The notes under the pieces were generated by a model that made no database searches, was not told the DNA's origin, and worked only from the letters and a program-made list of their open reading frames with translations. Source: Rossellomorea vietnamensis NBRC 101237 (GTDB lineage: Bacteria > Bacillota > Bacilli > Bacillales > Bacillaceae_B). From it: 64,000 nt of DNA. The position numbers and the translations under genes were made by a program. The DNA lies in contig NZ_BCVQ01000009.1 in NCBI RefSeq assembly GCF_001591825.1, positions 60,012 to 124,011 on the forward strand. The letters are read 5' to 3'. Of this stretch, positions 18,027 through 27,213 are shown one piece after another. Every line of letters starts with the position of its first letter. Position 1 is the first letter of the stretch.

Positions 18027-18055
18027 ATTATATAGGTGATTCATTCTTCCGTCAA
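18027..18055 (-). promoter_or_regulatory. Sigma-A promoter of the hom operon
   Basis: Minus strand TTGACG (18055-18050), 17-nt spacer, TATAAT (18032-18027), about 40 nt upstream of the S-box. The remainder of the gap to 18241 shows no gene. Confidence 0.82.
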
Positions 18056-18241
18056 TACCATTTTCGGTATTTTTAAAAAATTCTTTCTAATTTGTCAGAC
18101 AACCTAATTTCACATGGGTTTACTGTGATTTTCTTTGAAACATCCACCCTCTATGAATCTATTTTTGAAATTCAGGTTTTAACCTACACTGGCAGGGAAA
18201 ACTAATCCATATCCATTTACTAGAAAGGAACCGTTTCAATC

Positions 18242-19627
18242 ATGTTTAAAAAAATGCTCCCCCTTTCCATCAGAAAATATTTGCTCATGTCAAAACGTCA
18301 ACGCATGCATGAGATCCGGCTGACCATATGGTATATGCCTTTCTTGTACATATGTCTTGCCGTACTGCTGGTAGCCATTACCCTATACTTGGATCTCTCA
18401 TTGGAAATCTCACAGTATACGTTTGATCTATTAAGCATGGATGCCTCTGTCACCCGAATCCTTGTGAGCACCCTCATTGGCGGCGTTTTGACGCTCAGTG
18501 CCTTCACGCTTAACTCCCTCTTAGTCGTGTTGACGACGTTCAGTGGACAATTTTCGCCAAGGATGCTCTTGGATTTCATATCGGACAGGCAGACGCAGCA
18601 CGCCCTCGGTATATTTAATGGCAGTTTTGTTTATGTCCTCCTTCTCTTTTTGTTTATCGGCAGTTCAAAGAAGGAGATGTTTGTCGCTGCACCCATGATG
18701 ACGATCTGCCTTGCCTTTCTATCAGCCGTCACTTTCATCTTCTTCATCAACCATGCGTCTACCTGGATGCAGGTCCATAATATCACGTACAATATGAAAC
18801 AAGTTTCTGAAGTGATGATCCACCAGACACTGAAGAAAGATTTAGAAGCACATCGCACCACTGAAGATGGGGACATCATGGAGGAAGAGAAAAAGAACAT
18901 CGTTCATGTGAAGGCTAAACACTCCGGATATATTCAATTAGTAGATTTCCAGGGAATGATTCAACTCGCACAGAAAGAGGATCTTGTCCTACAGCTTCAT
19001 TATAAAGTGGGCGATTATGTACTCGCCGGAAATGAAGTTCTGAGCTTATGGGGGCCGGAAACAGACAATATCCTCACTGATTCATACCTGCAATTCATTG
19101 AAATGGGGCATAAAGAGACCGAAATCCAAGACCTGCAGATGGGAATCCATAAACTTGCAGAGGTGGCCATTAAATCTCTCGGGAATGACGATCCCAAAAC
19201 GGCTTCGAACACAATCGACCAGATGGCTGATCTGATGCTGACAGTGGAGGATCAACTAACCTTCACACCCTATTTGATCGACCAGGAGGACAGAATACGC
19301 GTCATCCTTCAATCTGAACCATTTGATTATTATCTGTATCGGGGATTCGGCTATATTCGTCACTATGCCAAAGACAATCATTTAATCATAACGGAAATCG
19401 TTCGTGCACTGGCTCTTTTAGCAGAATCCATTCAACCTTCGAAGCACAAAGATCTTTGGGAATTCGCCTGCAATACCATCGATCATATCGAAAGAGAGGT
19501 CATTTACGAATTAGATAAAACCTTTCTTCTTCAAGAAGTTCATAAGCTTGCACGCCTCACCGGCCACTTCAGGGAATATAAAGAAATCGAAGATAAATTT
19601 TATCCGAACGCAAACAAAAATACGTAA
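18242..19627 (+). CDS. DUF2254 family membrane protein
   Basis: 461-aa protein with about four transmembrane segments in the first 180 residues (LYICLAVLLVAITLYLDLSL, ILVSTLIGGVLTLSAFTLNS, FVYVLLLFLFIGSS, MMTICLAFLSAVTFIFFINH). A large cytosolic domain follows, containing KAKHSGYIQLVDFQGM and VGDYVLAGNEVLSLWG, typical of the predicted membrane proteins DUF2254. Biochemical role unknown. It is monocistronic; its stop codon lies inside a long perfect hairpin. Confidence 0.82.
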   Translation: MFKKMLPLSIRKYLLMSKRQRMHEIRLTIWYMPFLYICLAVLLVAITLYLDLSLEISQYTFDLLSMDASVTRILVSTLIGGVLTLSAFTLNSLLVVLTTFSGQFSPRMLLDFISDRQTQHALGIFNGSFVYVLLLFLFIGSSKKEMFVAAPMMTICLAFLSAVTFIFFINHASTWMQVHNITYNMKQVSEVMIHQTLKKDLEAHRTTEDGDIMEEEKKNIVHVKAKHSGYIQLVDFQGMIQLAQKEDLVLQLHYKVGDYVLAGNEVLSLWGPETDNILTDSYLQFIEMGHKETEIQDLQMGIHKLAEVAIKSLGNDDPKTASNTIDQMADLMLTVEDQLTFTPYLIDQEDRIRVILQSEPFDYYLYRGFGYIRHYAKDNHLIITEIVRALALLAESIQPSKHKDLWEFACNTIDHIEREVIYELDKTFLLQEVHKLARLTGHFREYKEIEDKFYPNANKNT

Positions 19628-19668
19628 AGAAGCTTCATTTCTCTCTGAGAGAAATGAAGCTTCTTTAC
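19624..19668. terminator. 45-nt near-perfect palindrome, likely convergent terminator
   Basis: Two 22-nt arms (GTAAAGAAGCTTCATTTCTC and two more bases) separated by a single nucleotide, overlapping the DUF2254 stop. On the minus side CGTATTTTTG follows, so it should terminate the operon of the small gene at 19674. Confidence 0.75.
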
Positions 19669-19673
19669 GAGAG

Positions 19674-19934
19674 TCATATCCACGTTTCGACAATGTTGTC
19701 ATCTTCCCCTTGAGCTTTCGGTACAACGGAGAATCGTTCCGGGATTTCACTTCTGACCGCTTCTAAAGTTGGTCTCATCAAAATGTTATGTGTCGGCTGA
19801 TTCACATCGAATAGTCTTGCTACAAACATGCCTTGATAATCTTTCGGACTCTGATAGATACAGATGATCGGCATTTTAAAATCACTTAAGGCCACCTCAT
19901 CGAATGACGAAATTAATCGATCCGGGTTTTCCAT
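19674..19934 (-). CDS. Small conserved-looking hypothetical protein
   Basis: 86-aa soluble protein with no signal peptide or membrane segment and no family I recognise. It has a good ribosome site (GGAGAG) and starts 28 nt after the XRE/TPR regulator, so the two are likely cotranscribed. Sequence features are VALSDFKMPIICIYQSPKDYQG in two halves and an acidic C-terminus (EDDNIVETWI). Given its position it could be a partner or target of the regulator, but nothing in the sequence shows it. Confidence 0.65.
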   Translation of the reverse strand: MENPDRLISSFDEVALSDFKMPIICIYQSPKDYQGMFVARLFDVNQPTHNILMRPTLEAVRSEIPERFSVVPKAQGEDDNIVETWI

Positions 19935-19962
19935 CCTATCTCTCCTTTACTGGGTATTGTGA

Positions 19963-21174
19963 TTAGCTGTTAACGCATTCTTTTTCTTTAACCATTTTCC
20001 CATTGTAGAGCTTTTGAATATAGTAATTACACTCGGAGTATTGCCCTTCTTCCTTCAACAATGGGATGATGACATTCTCCATATAATGATAATATGCTTC
20101 TTCCCCTTCATGAACCCTGATACCTAGCATTGTAAATAGACACTCTTTGCAGGAATCTTTATTGGCGGTTGCATAACAGAGTCCTTCCTCTATCAACGTT
20201 TCCCATTTTTCAAATGCCGGCCCCTCTACATCCATGGAACTCTCAATATAGCCAAAAAGAATTCTGACATAGTCTTCTGTGGGTGACTCATGTTTCAATA
20301 ATCCATATGCGATCTGATAGGCATCCCGTGCCTTTCTATCCTGCATCAAGTCCCGATACAACCCACCTAAATTCAGATAAAGAATGGCTTTTCTTCCGTG
20401 ATCATGCAGATTATCACAATGCTGAATCAACTCATCATATTTCTCTACTATTGCTTCGAGACCTTCCTCTCCATGTTTGCTTTCCGCAATCAACTGAATC
20501 GTAGCGGCATCAATACATCTTGTGAAATTAAATGTTTCTTTGAAATAATTCAATGCCCGCTGACTATATCGCAAGGACCTGTCATACTGCCCTAACTCAT
20601 GATAGCCAATGGACAGATGAAAGTATGATTCAGGATTGGAGTAGATATCCCGATCGATTTTCTCCAAAAACATAATGGCAGATTGGGGATTCCCTTTCTC
20701 AAGCTCGTACATCCCTTTTATATGATGGTACAGCTGAAAGTCATAATCGGACATATGAAAGGATAGACGCTTATTAGAGAACTGACTTAAATAGAATCCA
20801 GCATCCTTTAGCTTACCTTTCATCATAAAGTATCTTGCTTTCAATATCTTATATGTACCGTTCAAGGTTTCGATCTGGATTAATGGATTTTGTTCAATGG
20901 TCTCCTTCAATAACTCGACCTTCCCATTTACCTGCTTGATCATGACATCATGCCACAATTCTAAATCTAATTGTAATTTTTTATATGTTTTTAGCTCTTT
21001 CTCAATATTGATATGTAACCGATGATTGAACAGATCGATTTTATCTTTCGTAATCTGTAAGTGCCCACTTTCAATTTTACTAATATGGCTTGGAGTACAA
21101 ATCCCTTCCCCCACTTGCTTCTGGGTCATGCCTTTATAGATCCGATAGTATTTAATAAATGCCCCAATATTCAT
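19963..21174 (-). CDS. XRE-type regulator with TPR domain (RNPP/Rgg-like)
   Basis: 403-aa protein: N-terminal helix-turn-helix (about residues 3-58: GAFIKYYRIYKGMTQKQVGE, then CTPSHISKIESG), followed by about 330 residues of helical repeats with TPR-like pairs such as SYFHLSIGYHELGQYDRSLR and ILYLNLGGLYRDLMQDRKAR. Domain order and length match peptide-responsive RNPP regulators (PlcR, NprR) and orphan Bacillus relatives. A Cys-rich stretch (CYATANKDSCKECLF) near the C-terminus is unusual. No short secreted pheromone precursor is visible next to it, so peptide control is only a possibility. Confidence 0.8.
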   Translation of the reverse strand: MNIGAFIKYYRIYKGMTQKQVGEGICTPSHISKIESGHLQITKDKIDLFNHRLHINIEKELKTYKKLQLDLELWHDVMIKQVNGKVELLKETIEQNPLIQIETLNGTYKILKARYFMMKGKLKDAGFYLSQFSNKRLSFHMSDYDFQLYHHIKGMYELEKGNPQSAIMFLEKIDRDIYSNPESYFHLSIGYHELGQYDRSLRYSQRALNYFKETFNFTRCIDAATIQLIAESKHGEEGLEAIVEKYDELIQHCDNLHDHGRKAILYLNLGGLYRDLMQDRKARDAYQIAYGLLKHESPTEDYVRILFGYIESSMDVEGPAFEKWETLIEEGLCYATANKDSCKECLFTMLGIRVHEGEEAYYHYMENVIIPLLKEEGQYSECNYYIQKLYNGKMVKEKECVNS

Positions 21175-21591
21175 CCTTCAACCCCCACCTATGTTGATTT
21201 AGTAGAAACCCCATTTCCTACAGCCCACTCTTTATCTTTCTTTATAGTGGAATAAGTTCTACTCCTATTATACTAATAAATAATCACGGGGAAATTGGGG
21301 TTTTATAGAGGCACGCGAATTCACAAAACAGGGCCTAAATACCCATTTCTGATCGGTCGAGAGAGTCTCTATTCATTCACAGCGAATCTTTTACTTCGTG
21401 ATTGACTTTCAAGGGGCAAAACGACCAATTCTTTTGACCTGTTCTTTTTTCCCAACATGGCGCACTCATGCTTGCTATATTGAGAGAACGATTTCTATCG
21501 TCCTATTGAATCACATTTGACCTGAAAGGCTGGATACGTGAGAAGCGTCAGACCACCATTTTATTTTCCCAAGTGCGATTTCTGAGCATAA
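21175..21591. other. Intergenic stretch without a recognised gene
   Basis: About 420 nt between the TPR regulator and the aspA terminator. A minus-strand TATAAT (21272-21267) may be the -10 of the regulator promoter, with a poor -35. I see no coding sequence with a ribosome site, no RNA family and no clear repeat. Confidence 0.5.
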
Positions 21592-21632
21592 GAAAAGAGA
21601 AACCTACCTAAATAAAAGGGTAAGTTTCTCTC
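21592..21632 (-). terminator. aspA terminator
   Basis: Minus strand GAGAAACTTACCC, AT-rich loop, GGTAGGTTTCTC then TTTTCTT, 20 nt past the aspA stop. Confidence 0.85.
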
Positions 21633-21653
21633 CATTCGGTTTTCTATTAATAC

Positions 21654-23084
21654 CTATTCCCGGTCAAAAAGCACGCGCCCAGCAATCCCCGGGTTCGTCA
21701 TTTCATAAGGGTTTAAGATCAAATCAAGCTCTTCCTCGGTCAGGACATCATACTCAAGGCAAAGCTCCCTGACCGATTTCCCTTTTAAAATCGCTTCCCT
21801 GGCGATGCGGGATACGACTTCATATCCTAAGTGAGGGTTCACCGCGGTAATGATCCCTACACTGTTTTCCACATATTCTTTCATACGCGTTTCATTCGCT
21901 TCAATTCCGACAAGGCAGTTGTCTGTAAAGCTTCTGAATGCATTGTTCATGATGCTGATGGATTGAAGGAGATTGAATACGAGTACAGGCTCCATCACGT
22001 TCAGTTCAAGCTGACCGGCTTCCGATGCCAGTGAGATGGTCTGATCATTCCCCATGACCTGAAAGGCTACTTGATTAATCAGTTCCGGCATGACGGGATT
22101 CACTTTCCCCGGCATGATGGAAGAGCCGGGCTGTCTTGCCGGCAGTGAAATTTCACCAAGTCCTGCACGCGGTCCTGAAGCCATCAGACGCAGGTCATTG
22201 GCGATCTTGGACATATTGGTCATACATACCTTCAATGCTGCAGAAACCTCTGTGTAGGCGTCCGTGTTCTGGGTCGCATCAACCAGGTGTTCAGCCCCTG
22301 TCAGTGGCAACCCGCTAATATCTGCCAGGTGCTTGACGACGCTCTTGATATAAACAGGATCTGCGTTCAACCCGGTTCCTACAGCGGTGGCCCCCATGTT
22401 GACTTCATACAGATGATCGCGAGTTCGTCCGATACGTTTAATGTCGCGTTCTACTACTCTGCTGTAAGCTTCAAACTCCTGCCCGAGGCGAATGGGCACA
22501 GCATCCTGAAGATGGGTACGTCCCATTTTAATGACGTGATCGAACTCCTGGGCTTTCTGTCTGAAGGCTTTCAGCATATGCTCCATCGTGTCCAATAGCT
22601 TCTCCAATAATTTCAGAGTCGAAATATGGATGGCTGTCGGGAACACGTCATTAGTTGACTGTGACATATTCACATGACTGTTTGGGCTCACCTTCCCATA
22701 TTCCCCTTTACGATGGGACATGAGTTCCAGGGCACGATTCGCAATGACTTCATTGGCGTTCATATTGATCGATGTGCCTGCCCCTCCCTGGATCGGATCG
22801 ACGATGAAGAATTCATGAAGCTTACCTTCAAGGATTTCATCAGCAGCCTGCACAATGGCTTGACCGATCCCGTCATACAGACGCGTCGTTTCCATGTTTG
22901 CAAGTGCGGCCGCTTTCTTTACGACTGCCAGGGCATCAATCATCTCTTTATGGATTTTATATCCAGTAATCGGAAAGTTCTCCACTGCCCGTAACGTTTG
23001 TATTCCATAATACACATCTTCAGGTACTTCTTTTTCCCCGAGGAAATCTTTCTCTATTCTAAATCCACTAGTGACGTTTATCAT
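21654..23084 (-). CDS. aspA: Aspartate ammonia-lyase (aspartase)
   Basis: About 476-aa member of the fumarase/aspartase superfamily, deaminating L-aspartate to fumarate and ammonia. Signature blocks: YGIQTLRAVENFPITG, SPNSHVNMSQSTNDVFPTA, GRTHLQDAVPIRLGQE and the flexible catalytic loop GSSIMPGKVNPVMPE (serine of SSIMPGK). It is preferred over fumarase because of the aspartase-like N-terminus FRIEKDFLGEKEVPEDVYYG. ATG at 23084 has GGGGAG 7 nt upstream; an ATG 15 nt earlier overlaps that site. The leader carries a perfect hairpin and an upstream cre-like site. Confidence 0.93.
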   Translation of the reverse strand: MINVTSGFRIEKDFLGEKEVPEDVYYGIQTLRAVENFPITGYKIHKEMIDALAVVKKAAALANMETTRLYDGIGQAIVQAADEILEGKLHEFFIVDPIQGGAGTSINMNANEVIANRALELMSHRKGEYGKVSPNSHVNMSQSTNDVFPTAIHISTLKLLEKLLDTMEHMLKAFRQKAQEFDHVIKMGRTHLQDAVPIRLGQEFEAYSRVVERDIKRIGRTRDHLYEVNMGATAVGTGLNADPVYIKSVVKHLADISGLPLTGAEHLVDATQNTDAYTEVSAALKVCMTNMSKIANDLRLMASGPRAGLGEISLPARQPGSSIMPGKVNPVMPELINQVAFQVMGNDQTISLASEAGQLELNVMEPVLVFNLLQSISIMNNAFRSFTDNCLVGIEANETRMKEYVENSVGIITAVNPHLGYEVVSRIAREAILKGKSVRELCLEYDVLTEEELDLILNPYEMTNPGIAGRVLFDRE

Positions 23085-23110
23085 TATTCTACTCCCCATA
23101 TTTGGATTGT

Positions 23111-23142
23111 CTCTCTAATTGATGATTCTATCAATTAGAGAG
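23111..23142 (-). promoter_or_regulatory. Perfect 13-bp inverted repeat in the aspA leader
   Basis: CTCTCTAATTGAT-N6-ATCAATTAGAGAG ends about 17 nt upstream of the aspA ribosome site and has no T run. It could be a repressor operator or a 5' mRNA-stabilising hairpin. Confidence 0.6.
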
Positions 23143-23190
23143 GGAGTAGGCAACGATTTAGAAGGAAAACCATTAATTTCAAAAATTCTA

Positions 23191-23204
23191 AAAAAGCGCT
23201 TTCA
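23191..23204 (-). promoter_or_regulatory. cre-like site upstream of aspA
   Basis: Minus strand TGAAAGCGCTTTTT matches the CcpA cre consensus except in the last two bases. It lies upstream of a possible TTGAAA-16-TAAATC promoter for aspA, a position that would suit CcpA activation. Tentative. Confidence 0.4.
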
Positions 23205-23332
23205 TAATAGTGATACGATTCTCCCTTTTTTCAGAAAAAAGATGGCTTTAATAGATTTTCATTACACCATGATAGAACGTTCTACACAGGTCTAAATACT
23301 CATATATTAACCAGTGAAGGAGGAGGATTCGT

Positions 23333-23698
23333 ATGGGGATCAAACTGATTAAAATTTCAGTCGTCTATTTTATGGTCGGTGTGTGTATCGGGTTATATAT
23401 GTCCATGATCCATGACTACACCCTTACCCCGGTTCACGTTCACATTAACTTATTGGGCTGGACGGCACTGACGCTTGCAGGTCTTATTTATCACTTATTT
23501 CCGGCCGTATCTTCAACCAAATTGGCCAAAGCTCATTTCTGGCTCCATAATGTCGGATTGCCGCTGATGATGATCGGATTATTCCTTTTTGTACTAGGCA
23601 ATGAAGCGGTCGTGCCGGTCATTGCGACAGGCGGGGTCCTGACGACAGCCGGTATACTGTTGTTTGGCATTAATATCCTGAAGGAATTAAAAGCTTAA
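23333..23698 (+). CDS. Small haem-copper-oxidase subunit I-like membrane protein
   Basis: 121-aa protein of four hydrophobic segments. Segment two begins with TPVHVHINLLGWTALTLAGLIYHLFP in two pieces, which resembles the HxH helix of cbb3/NorB-type subunit I, where a histidine ligates haem; HFWLHNVGLPLM adds two more histidines. It is about a quarter of a full subunit I, so it cannot form the whole haem-copper site. Small proteins of this type are usually annotated as cytochrome-c oxidase subunit I family. It has its own AGGAGGAGG-like ribosome site and terminator. Role unknown: haem sensor, chaperone or small haem protein are possible. Confidence 0.72.
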   Translation: MGIKLIKISVVYFMVGVCIGLYMSMIHDYTLTPVHVHINLLGWTALTLAGLIYHLFPAVSSTKLAKAHFWLHNVGLPLMMIGLFLFVLGNEAVVPVIATGGVLTTAGILLFGINILKELKA

Positions 23699-23708
23699 TG
23701 CTATTCTT

Positions 23709-23746
23709 AAAACCCCTTTTGCCAGTTGGCAGGATGGGGTTTTTTG
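23709..23746 (+). terminator. Terminator of the small membrane protein gene
   Basis: AAACCCC, a loop containing GCCAGTTGGC, GGGGTTTTTT, 10 nt after the stop. Confidence 0.85.
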
Positions 23747-23847
23747 AGGTTTTATTTTTTTGATTTTTCAATCTTTTATTATTTCATGGGACTACAAAGA
23801 TGGTAAAATACAGTAGAATACCCATCTCAATTTTAGGAGTGATGTTT

Positions 23848-24270
23848 ATGTCGGTCAATGTTTACCTGAATTTCAACGGCAATTGCCGGGCAGCCGCAGA
23901 GTATTATGCAGAAGTGTTTGAAACCGAACCACCACAGATCATGACGTTCGCTGAAGCACCCCCGCATCCTGACTATCCCCTGCCCGAAGAAGCAAAAGAT
24001 CTGGTCCTACATACACGACTCACCATCGACGGCAGTCATGTCATGTTTTCCGATGTTTTTCCAAATATGCCTTTTGTAGAAGGAAACAACATTACCCTTG
24101 CCATCGTAAGCGATGACCCGGAAAAACTGATGGCCCGTTTCCACAAGTTGAAAGAAGGCGGTAAGGTGGACATGGAGCTTCAGGAAACATTCTGGAGCAA
24201 GCTGTACGGTCAGGTCACCGATAAATTCGGCATCCAGTGGCAATTTAATTACGAAGGCAAGGATATGTAA
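23848..24270 (+). CDS. VOC family protein, PhnB/YjdN-like
   Basis: About 140-aa protein of the vicinal-oxygen-chelate/glyoxalase fold, PhnB-type subgroup. It shows VYLNFNGNCRAAAEYYAEVF at the N-terminus, VLHTRLTIDGSHVMFSDVFP in the middle and WSKLYGQVTDKFGIQWQFNY at the end, all typical of this subgroup. The enzymatic activity of these proteins is generally undefined (3-demethylubiquinone methyltransferase-like annotations are historical). ATG at 23848 is used because TTAGGAGT is 7 nt upstream; earlier in-frame starts precede or overlap it. Confidence 0.83.
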   Translation: MSVNVYLNFNGNCRAAAEYYAEVFETEPPQIMTFAEAPPHPDYPLPEEAKDLVLHTRLTIDGSHVMFSDVFPNMPFVEGNNITLAIVSDDPEKLMARFHKLKEGGKVDMELQETFWSKLYGQVTDKFGIQWQFNYEGKDM

Positions 24271-24284
24271 CAAACACGAACATA

Positions 24285-24318
24285 AAAAAAGAAGCTGCTG
24301 GAATCCCAACAGCTTCTT
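24285..24318. terminator. Convergent terminator
   Basis: AAGAAGCTGCTGG-AATC-CCAACAGCTTCTTTT between the VOC gene and qoxD, with an A/T tract on each side. Confidence 0.85.
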
Positions 24319-24325
24319 TTCTATT

Positions 24326-24622
24326 TTAATGCATACTGCTTAATACCCAGACAGATCCAGCCACGATGACAATCGCGATGAATGCCGCAGACATCATCTT
24401 ACCTACCTGCCATCTGCCTTCACCTTCCGTCACGTGCATGAACATGAAGAGCTGGATAGCAGCCTGTATGAAGGCCAGTACGAACACGATCGCTACGATC
24501 AGTTCATATGCCAGATTCGTATATAGTCCAAACCAAACGGCTAAGAACGTCAACGCAATCGATAGGATAAATCCAATGATCTGAGTCCAAGGTAATCCAC
24601 TATGATTCGTATGTTGTGACAT
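24326..24622 (-). CDS. qoxD: Quinol oxidase subunit IV
   Basis: 98-aa membrane protein with three hydrophobic segments. LPWTQIIGFILSIALTFLAVWF, then FIQAAIQLFMFMHVTEGEGRWQVG, is the typical QoxD/CtaF core. The start is ATG at 24622, one nt overlapping the qoxC stop (TAATG); a longer in-frame reading inside qoxC is spurious. It is shorter than B. subtilis QoxD because it lacks that protein's His-rich C-terminal tail. Here the His-rich tail is on QoxA instead. Confidence 0.92.
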   Translation of the reverse strand: MSQHTNHSGLPWTQIIGFILSIALTFLAVWFGLYTNLAYELIVAIVFVLAFIQAAIQLFMFMHVTEGEGRWQVGKMMSAAFIAIVIVAGSVWVLSSMH

Positions 24623-25239
24623 TATCCCACCATCCCTAATAAGTAAACGCTTGTGAACACGAAGATCCAGACAAAGTCCAGAAAGTGCCAATACAAGCTG
24701 GATACAAATAGTTTTTTAGCGGTATCAGGATTCAATCCCCGTTTCTTCACTTGGAACATGACGAGAAGAATCCACAGGATACCCACTGATACGTGGAGAC
24801 CATGTGTCCCGGTCAATAAATAGAAGGATGACCAGAATGCGTTCGTGCCCATGGCTGCTCCTTCATGGACCAAATGGATGAACTCCGTGATTTCCATGTA
24901 AAGGAATCCGAGTCCAAATAATAATGTGATGATCAGCCAAACCATCATGGATTTGACATTTCTTTTTCGTAATTCATTTATTGATAAACCAGACGTGAAA
25001 CTACTGATTAATAGTAAAAGCGTCATGATGATCGTATTCTTCATATCAAACACTTCACTTGGAAGCGGGCCACCCATCGTTCCGGCTTTAAGGGCAAAGA
25101 ACGTTGCGAAAATAGTGGCAAACAATGCGATTTCCGCGCCAAGGAAAACCCAGAATCCGAAGATGTTCAGTTTACCGATATCGGATTGATATTCAAGCGG
25201 CGTGTTTGGATCTATATTCGTACTATGTGCCATGCTCAC
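24622..25239 (-). CDS. qoxC: Quinol oxidase subunit III
   Basis: 205-aa membrane protein with five hydrophobic segments, e.g. [42 protein letters not shown] and [20 protein letters not shown] in pieces. The last carries the conserved GTHG-LHV of haem-copper oxidase subunit III. It overlaps qoxB by 4 nt and qoxD by 1 nt, so the four subunits are translationally coupled. Confidence 0.94.
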   Translation of the reverse strand: MSMAHSTNIDPNTPLEYQSDIGKLNIFGFWVFLGAEIALFATIFATFFALKAGTMGGPLPSEVFDMKNTIIMTLLLLISSFTSGLSINELRKRNVKSMMVWLIITLLFGLGFLYMEITEFIHLVHEGAAMGTNAFWSSFYLLTGTHGLHVSVGILWILLVMFQVKKRGLNPDTAKKLFVSSLYWHFLDFVWIFVFTSVYLLGMVG

Positions 25240-27197
25240 GCCTCCCTCTTATACGGATTTTCAGTCTTTTCGATTTCTTCCACACTTACATAATAACCTT
25301 CATCCTGTTTGTGTGACATCAGTGAACGGAACGCCATGCATCCGAAGATACCGACAAGTGCCATGATTGCCATCCAGAACAGTTCGAATACTAAACCAAA
25401 TCCTGCAACGAAGAATAACGCGGACATGATGAAAGGCGTACCGGCATTACTTGGCATGTGAATCGGGTGGTATTCAAAGTTATCAGGAACCATTTTTCTT
25501 CCTTCTTGCTTCATATCATAAAATGCATCATGACTCTTCACTTCAGGAACATGTGCAAAGTTGTAATGAGGCGGGATTGCTGAGCTTGTCGCCCATTCAA
25601 GGGTACGACCATCCCAGGCATCCCCTGTTGTTTCCCTCTTGGCAAAACGGAAGCTGTAATAGATACCGTAAACGAGAATCATGAATCCGACTCCCATTCC
25701 GAAAGCTCCGACGGACGAAATGACATTCAGTGATGTCCAGCCGTCTTCAGGTCCATACGTGTACACACGTCTCGGCATACCTGCGAATCCTAATACGAAC
25801 TGTGGTAAGAAACAAAGGTTGAAACCGATGGAGAAGAACCAGAAAGCCCATCTGCCGATTCGTTCGTTCATCTTGTGACCAAACATTTTTGGATACCAGT
25901 AAGTAAGTCCCGCGAAGCAGGCAAATACCACACCGGCAATCAACGTATAGTGGAAGTGAGCAACCAGGAAGTAGTTATTGTGATATTGGAAATCGGCAGC
26001 AGCCATTCCAAGCATAACCCCTGTTACCCCACCAATTAGGAATGTAGGGATGAACGCTACAGACCATAACATCGGGACGGTAAACTCAATTTTACCTTTA
26101 AATAACGTACCCAGCCAGTTGAATATCTTGATTCCCGTCGGAATGGCGATCGCCATCGTTGAAATCGAGAATACACTGTTCACTGCTGCGCTTCCGCCCA
26201 TCGTAAAGAAGTGATGGACCCAAACAACGAAGCTTAGTCCAGAAATCGCAACAAGTGAGATAATCATAGATTTATAACCAAATAGTGTTTTTCTTGCAAA
26301 CGTAGCAATGATTTCTGAGAAAATACCGAAAGCCGGCAATATAACGATATATACTTCCGGATGTCCCCATAGCCAGAAAAGGTTTGACCATAGCATCGGG
26401 TCTCCCCCACTCGTAAGCGTGAAGAAGTGGGAACCGAAAAGACGGTCAAATGTCATCAGAGCCAGTGTGACAGTCAAAATCGGGAAAGCAAACACGATGA
26501 TGAAAGCCGTGATCAACGTTGTCCATGTGAACATCGGCATGCGTAGAAGCGTCATGCCAGGCGCACGCATCTTGATGATGGTGACGACAAAGTTAATCCC
26601 CGTCAGTAACGTACCGATCCCCGATATCTGTAAGCCCAGCAGGTAATAGTTGATACCCGGTCCAGGACTACCTTCAATTGCAAGCGGTGCGTAGTTCGTC
26701 CAACCAGCATTCGGTGAACCACCGAATACGAATGAAATATTGAAAAGGATCGCCCCGAACATGAATGACCAGAAACTCAGGTTATTCAAATAAGGGAAGG
26801 CTACGTCCCTTGCACCGATCTGCAAAGGAACGACCACGTTCATCAATCCAAGTAAGAACGGCATCGCCATGAACAGGATCATGATCGTACCGTGAGTCGT
26901 AAAGATTTCATTGTAATGCTCGGATGTTAAAAATGAGTTATTCGGCACTGTCAATTGTGCCCTCATCAAGAGTGCATCTACCCCTCCGCGGAAGAGCATG
27001 ACAAGTGCAGCCAGGATATACATAATCCCGATTTTTTTATGATCAACGCTTGTGATCCAGTCGTTCCACAACCATTTCCACTTTTTAAAATAAGTGAGGA
27101 CTGCAACGATTCCGATAACGGTGAAAACGATCGAAATGTTGGCTCCCAGAATCAACGGATCGTTGAGGATCAGATTATCCTTAATAAAATCAAACAT
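25236..27197 (-). CDS. qoxB: Quinol oxidase subunit I
   Basis: 653-aa catalytic subunit of cytochrome aa3 quinol oxidase, at the family's length, with about 14-15 membrane segments. Metal-ligand motifs are visible: [11 protein letters not shown] (haem histidine), [17 protein letters not shown] (CuB histidine cross-linked to tyrosine), WVHHFFTMG (CuB histidines) and [11 protein letters not shown] near the haem a/a3 histidines. It oxidises menaquinol and reduces oxygen while pumping protons. ATG at 27197 follows a GGAGG site; 16 nt separate it from qoxA. Confidence 0.96.
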   Translation of the reverse strand: MFDFIKDNLILNDPLILGANISIVFTVIGIVAVLTYFKKWKWLWNDWITSVDHKKIGIMYILAALVMLFRGGVDALLMRAQLTVPNNSFLTSEHYNEIFTTHGTIMILFMAMPFLLGLMNVVVPLQIGARDVAFPYLNNLSFWSFMFGAILFNISFVFGGSPNAGWTNYAPLAIEGSPGPGINYYLLGLQISGIGTLLTGINFVVTIIKMRAPGMTLLRMPMFTWTTLITAFIIVFAFPILTVTLALMTFDRLFGSHFFTLTSGGDPMLWSNLFWLWGHPEVYIVILPAFGIFSEIIATFARKTLFGYKSMIISLVAISGLSFVVWVHHFFTMGGSAAVNSVFSISTMAIAIPTGIKIFNWLGTLFKGKIEFTVPMLWSVAFIPTFLIGGVTGVMLGMAAADFQYHNNYFLVAHFHYTLIAGVVFACFAGLTYWYPKMFGHKMNERIGRWAFWFFSIGFNLCFLPQFVLGFAGMPRRVYTYGPEDGWTSLNVISSVGAFGMGVGFMILVYGIYYSFRFAKRETTGDAWDGRTLEWATSSAIPPHYNFAHVPEVKSHDAFYDMKQEGRKMVPDNFEYHPIHMPSNAGTPFIMSALFFVAGFGLVFELFWMAIMALVGIFGCMAFRSLMSHKQDEGYYVSVEEIEKTENPYKREA

Positions 27198-27213
27198 TTA
27201 AAGTCCTCCTCTC

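Noticed and set aside
19674..19934. Pheromone precursor for the TPR regulator
   Set aside because: 86 aa, no signal peptide and no processed hydrophobic C-terminal peptide; it does not resemble PapR, NprX or Phr precursors.
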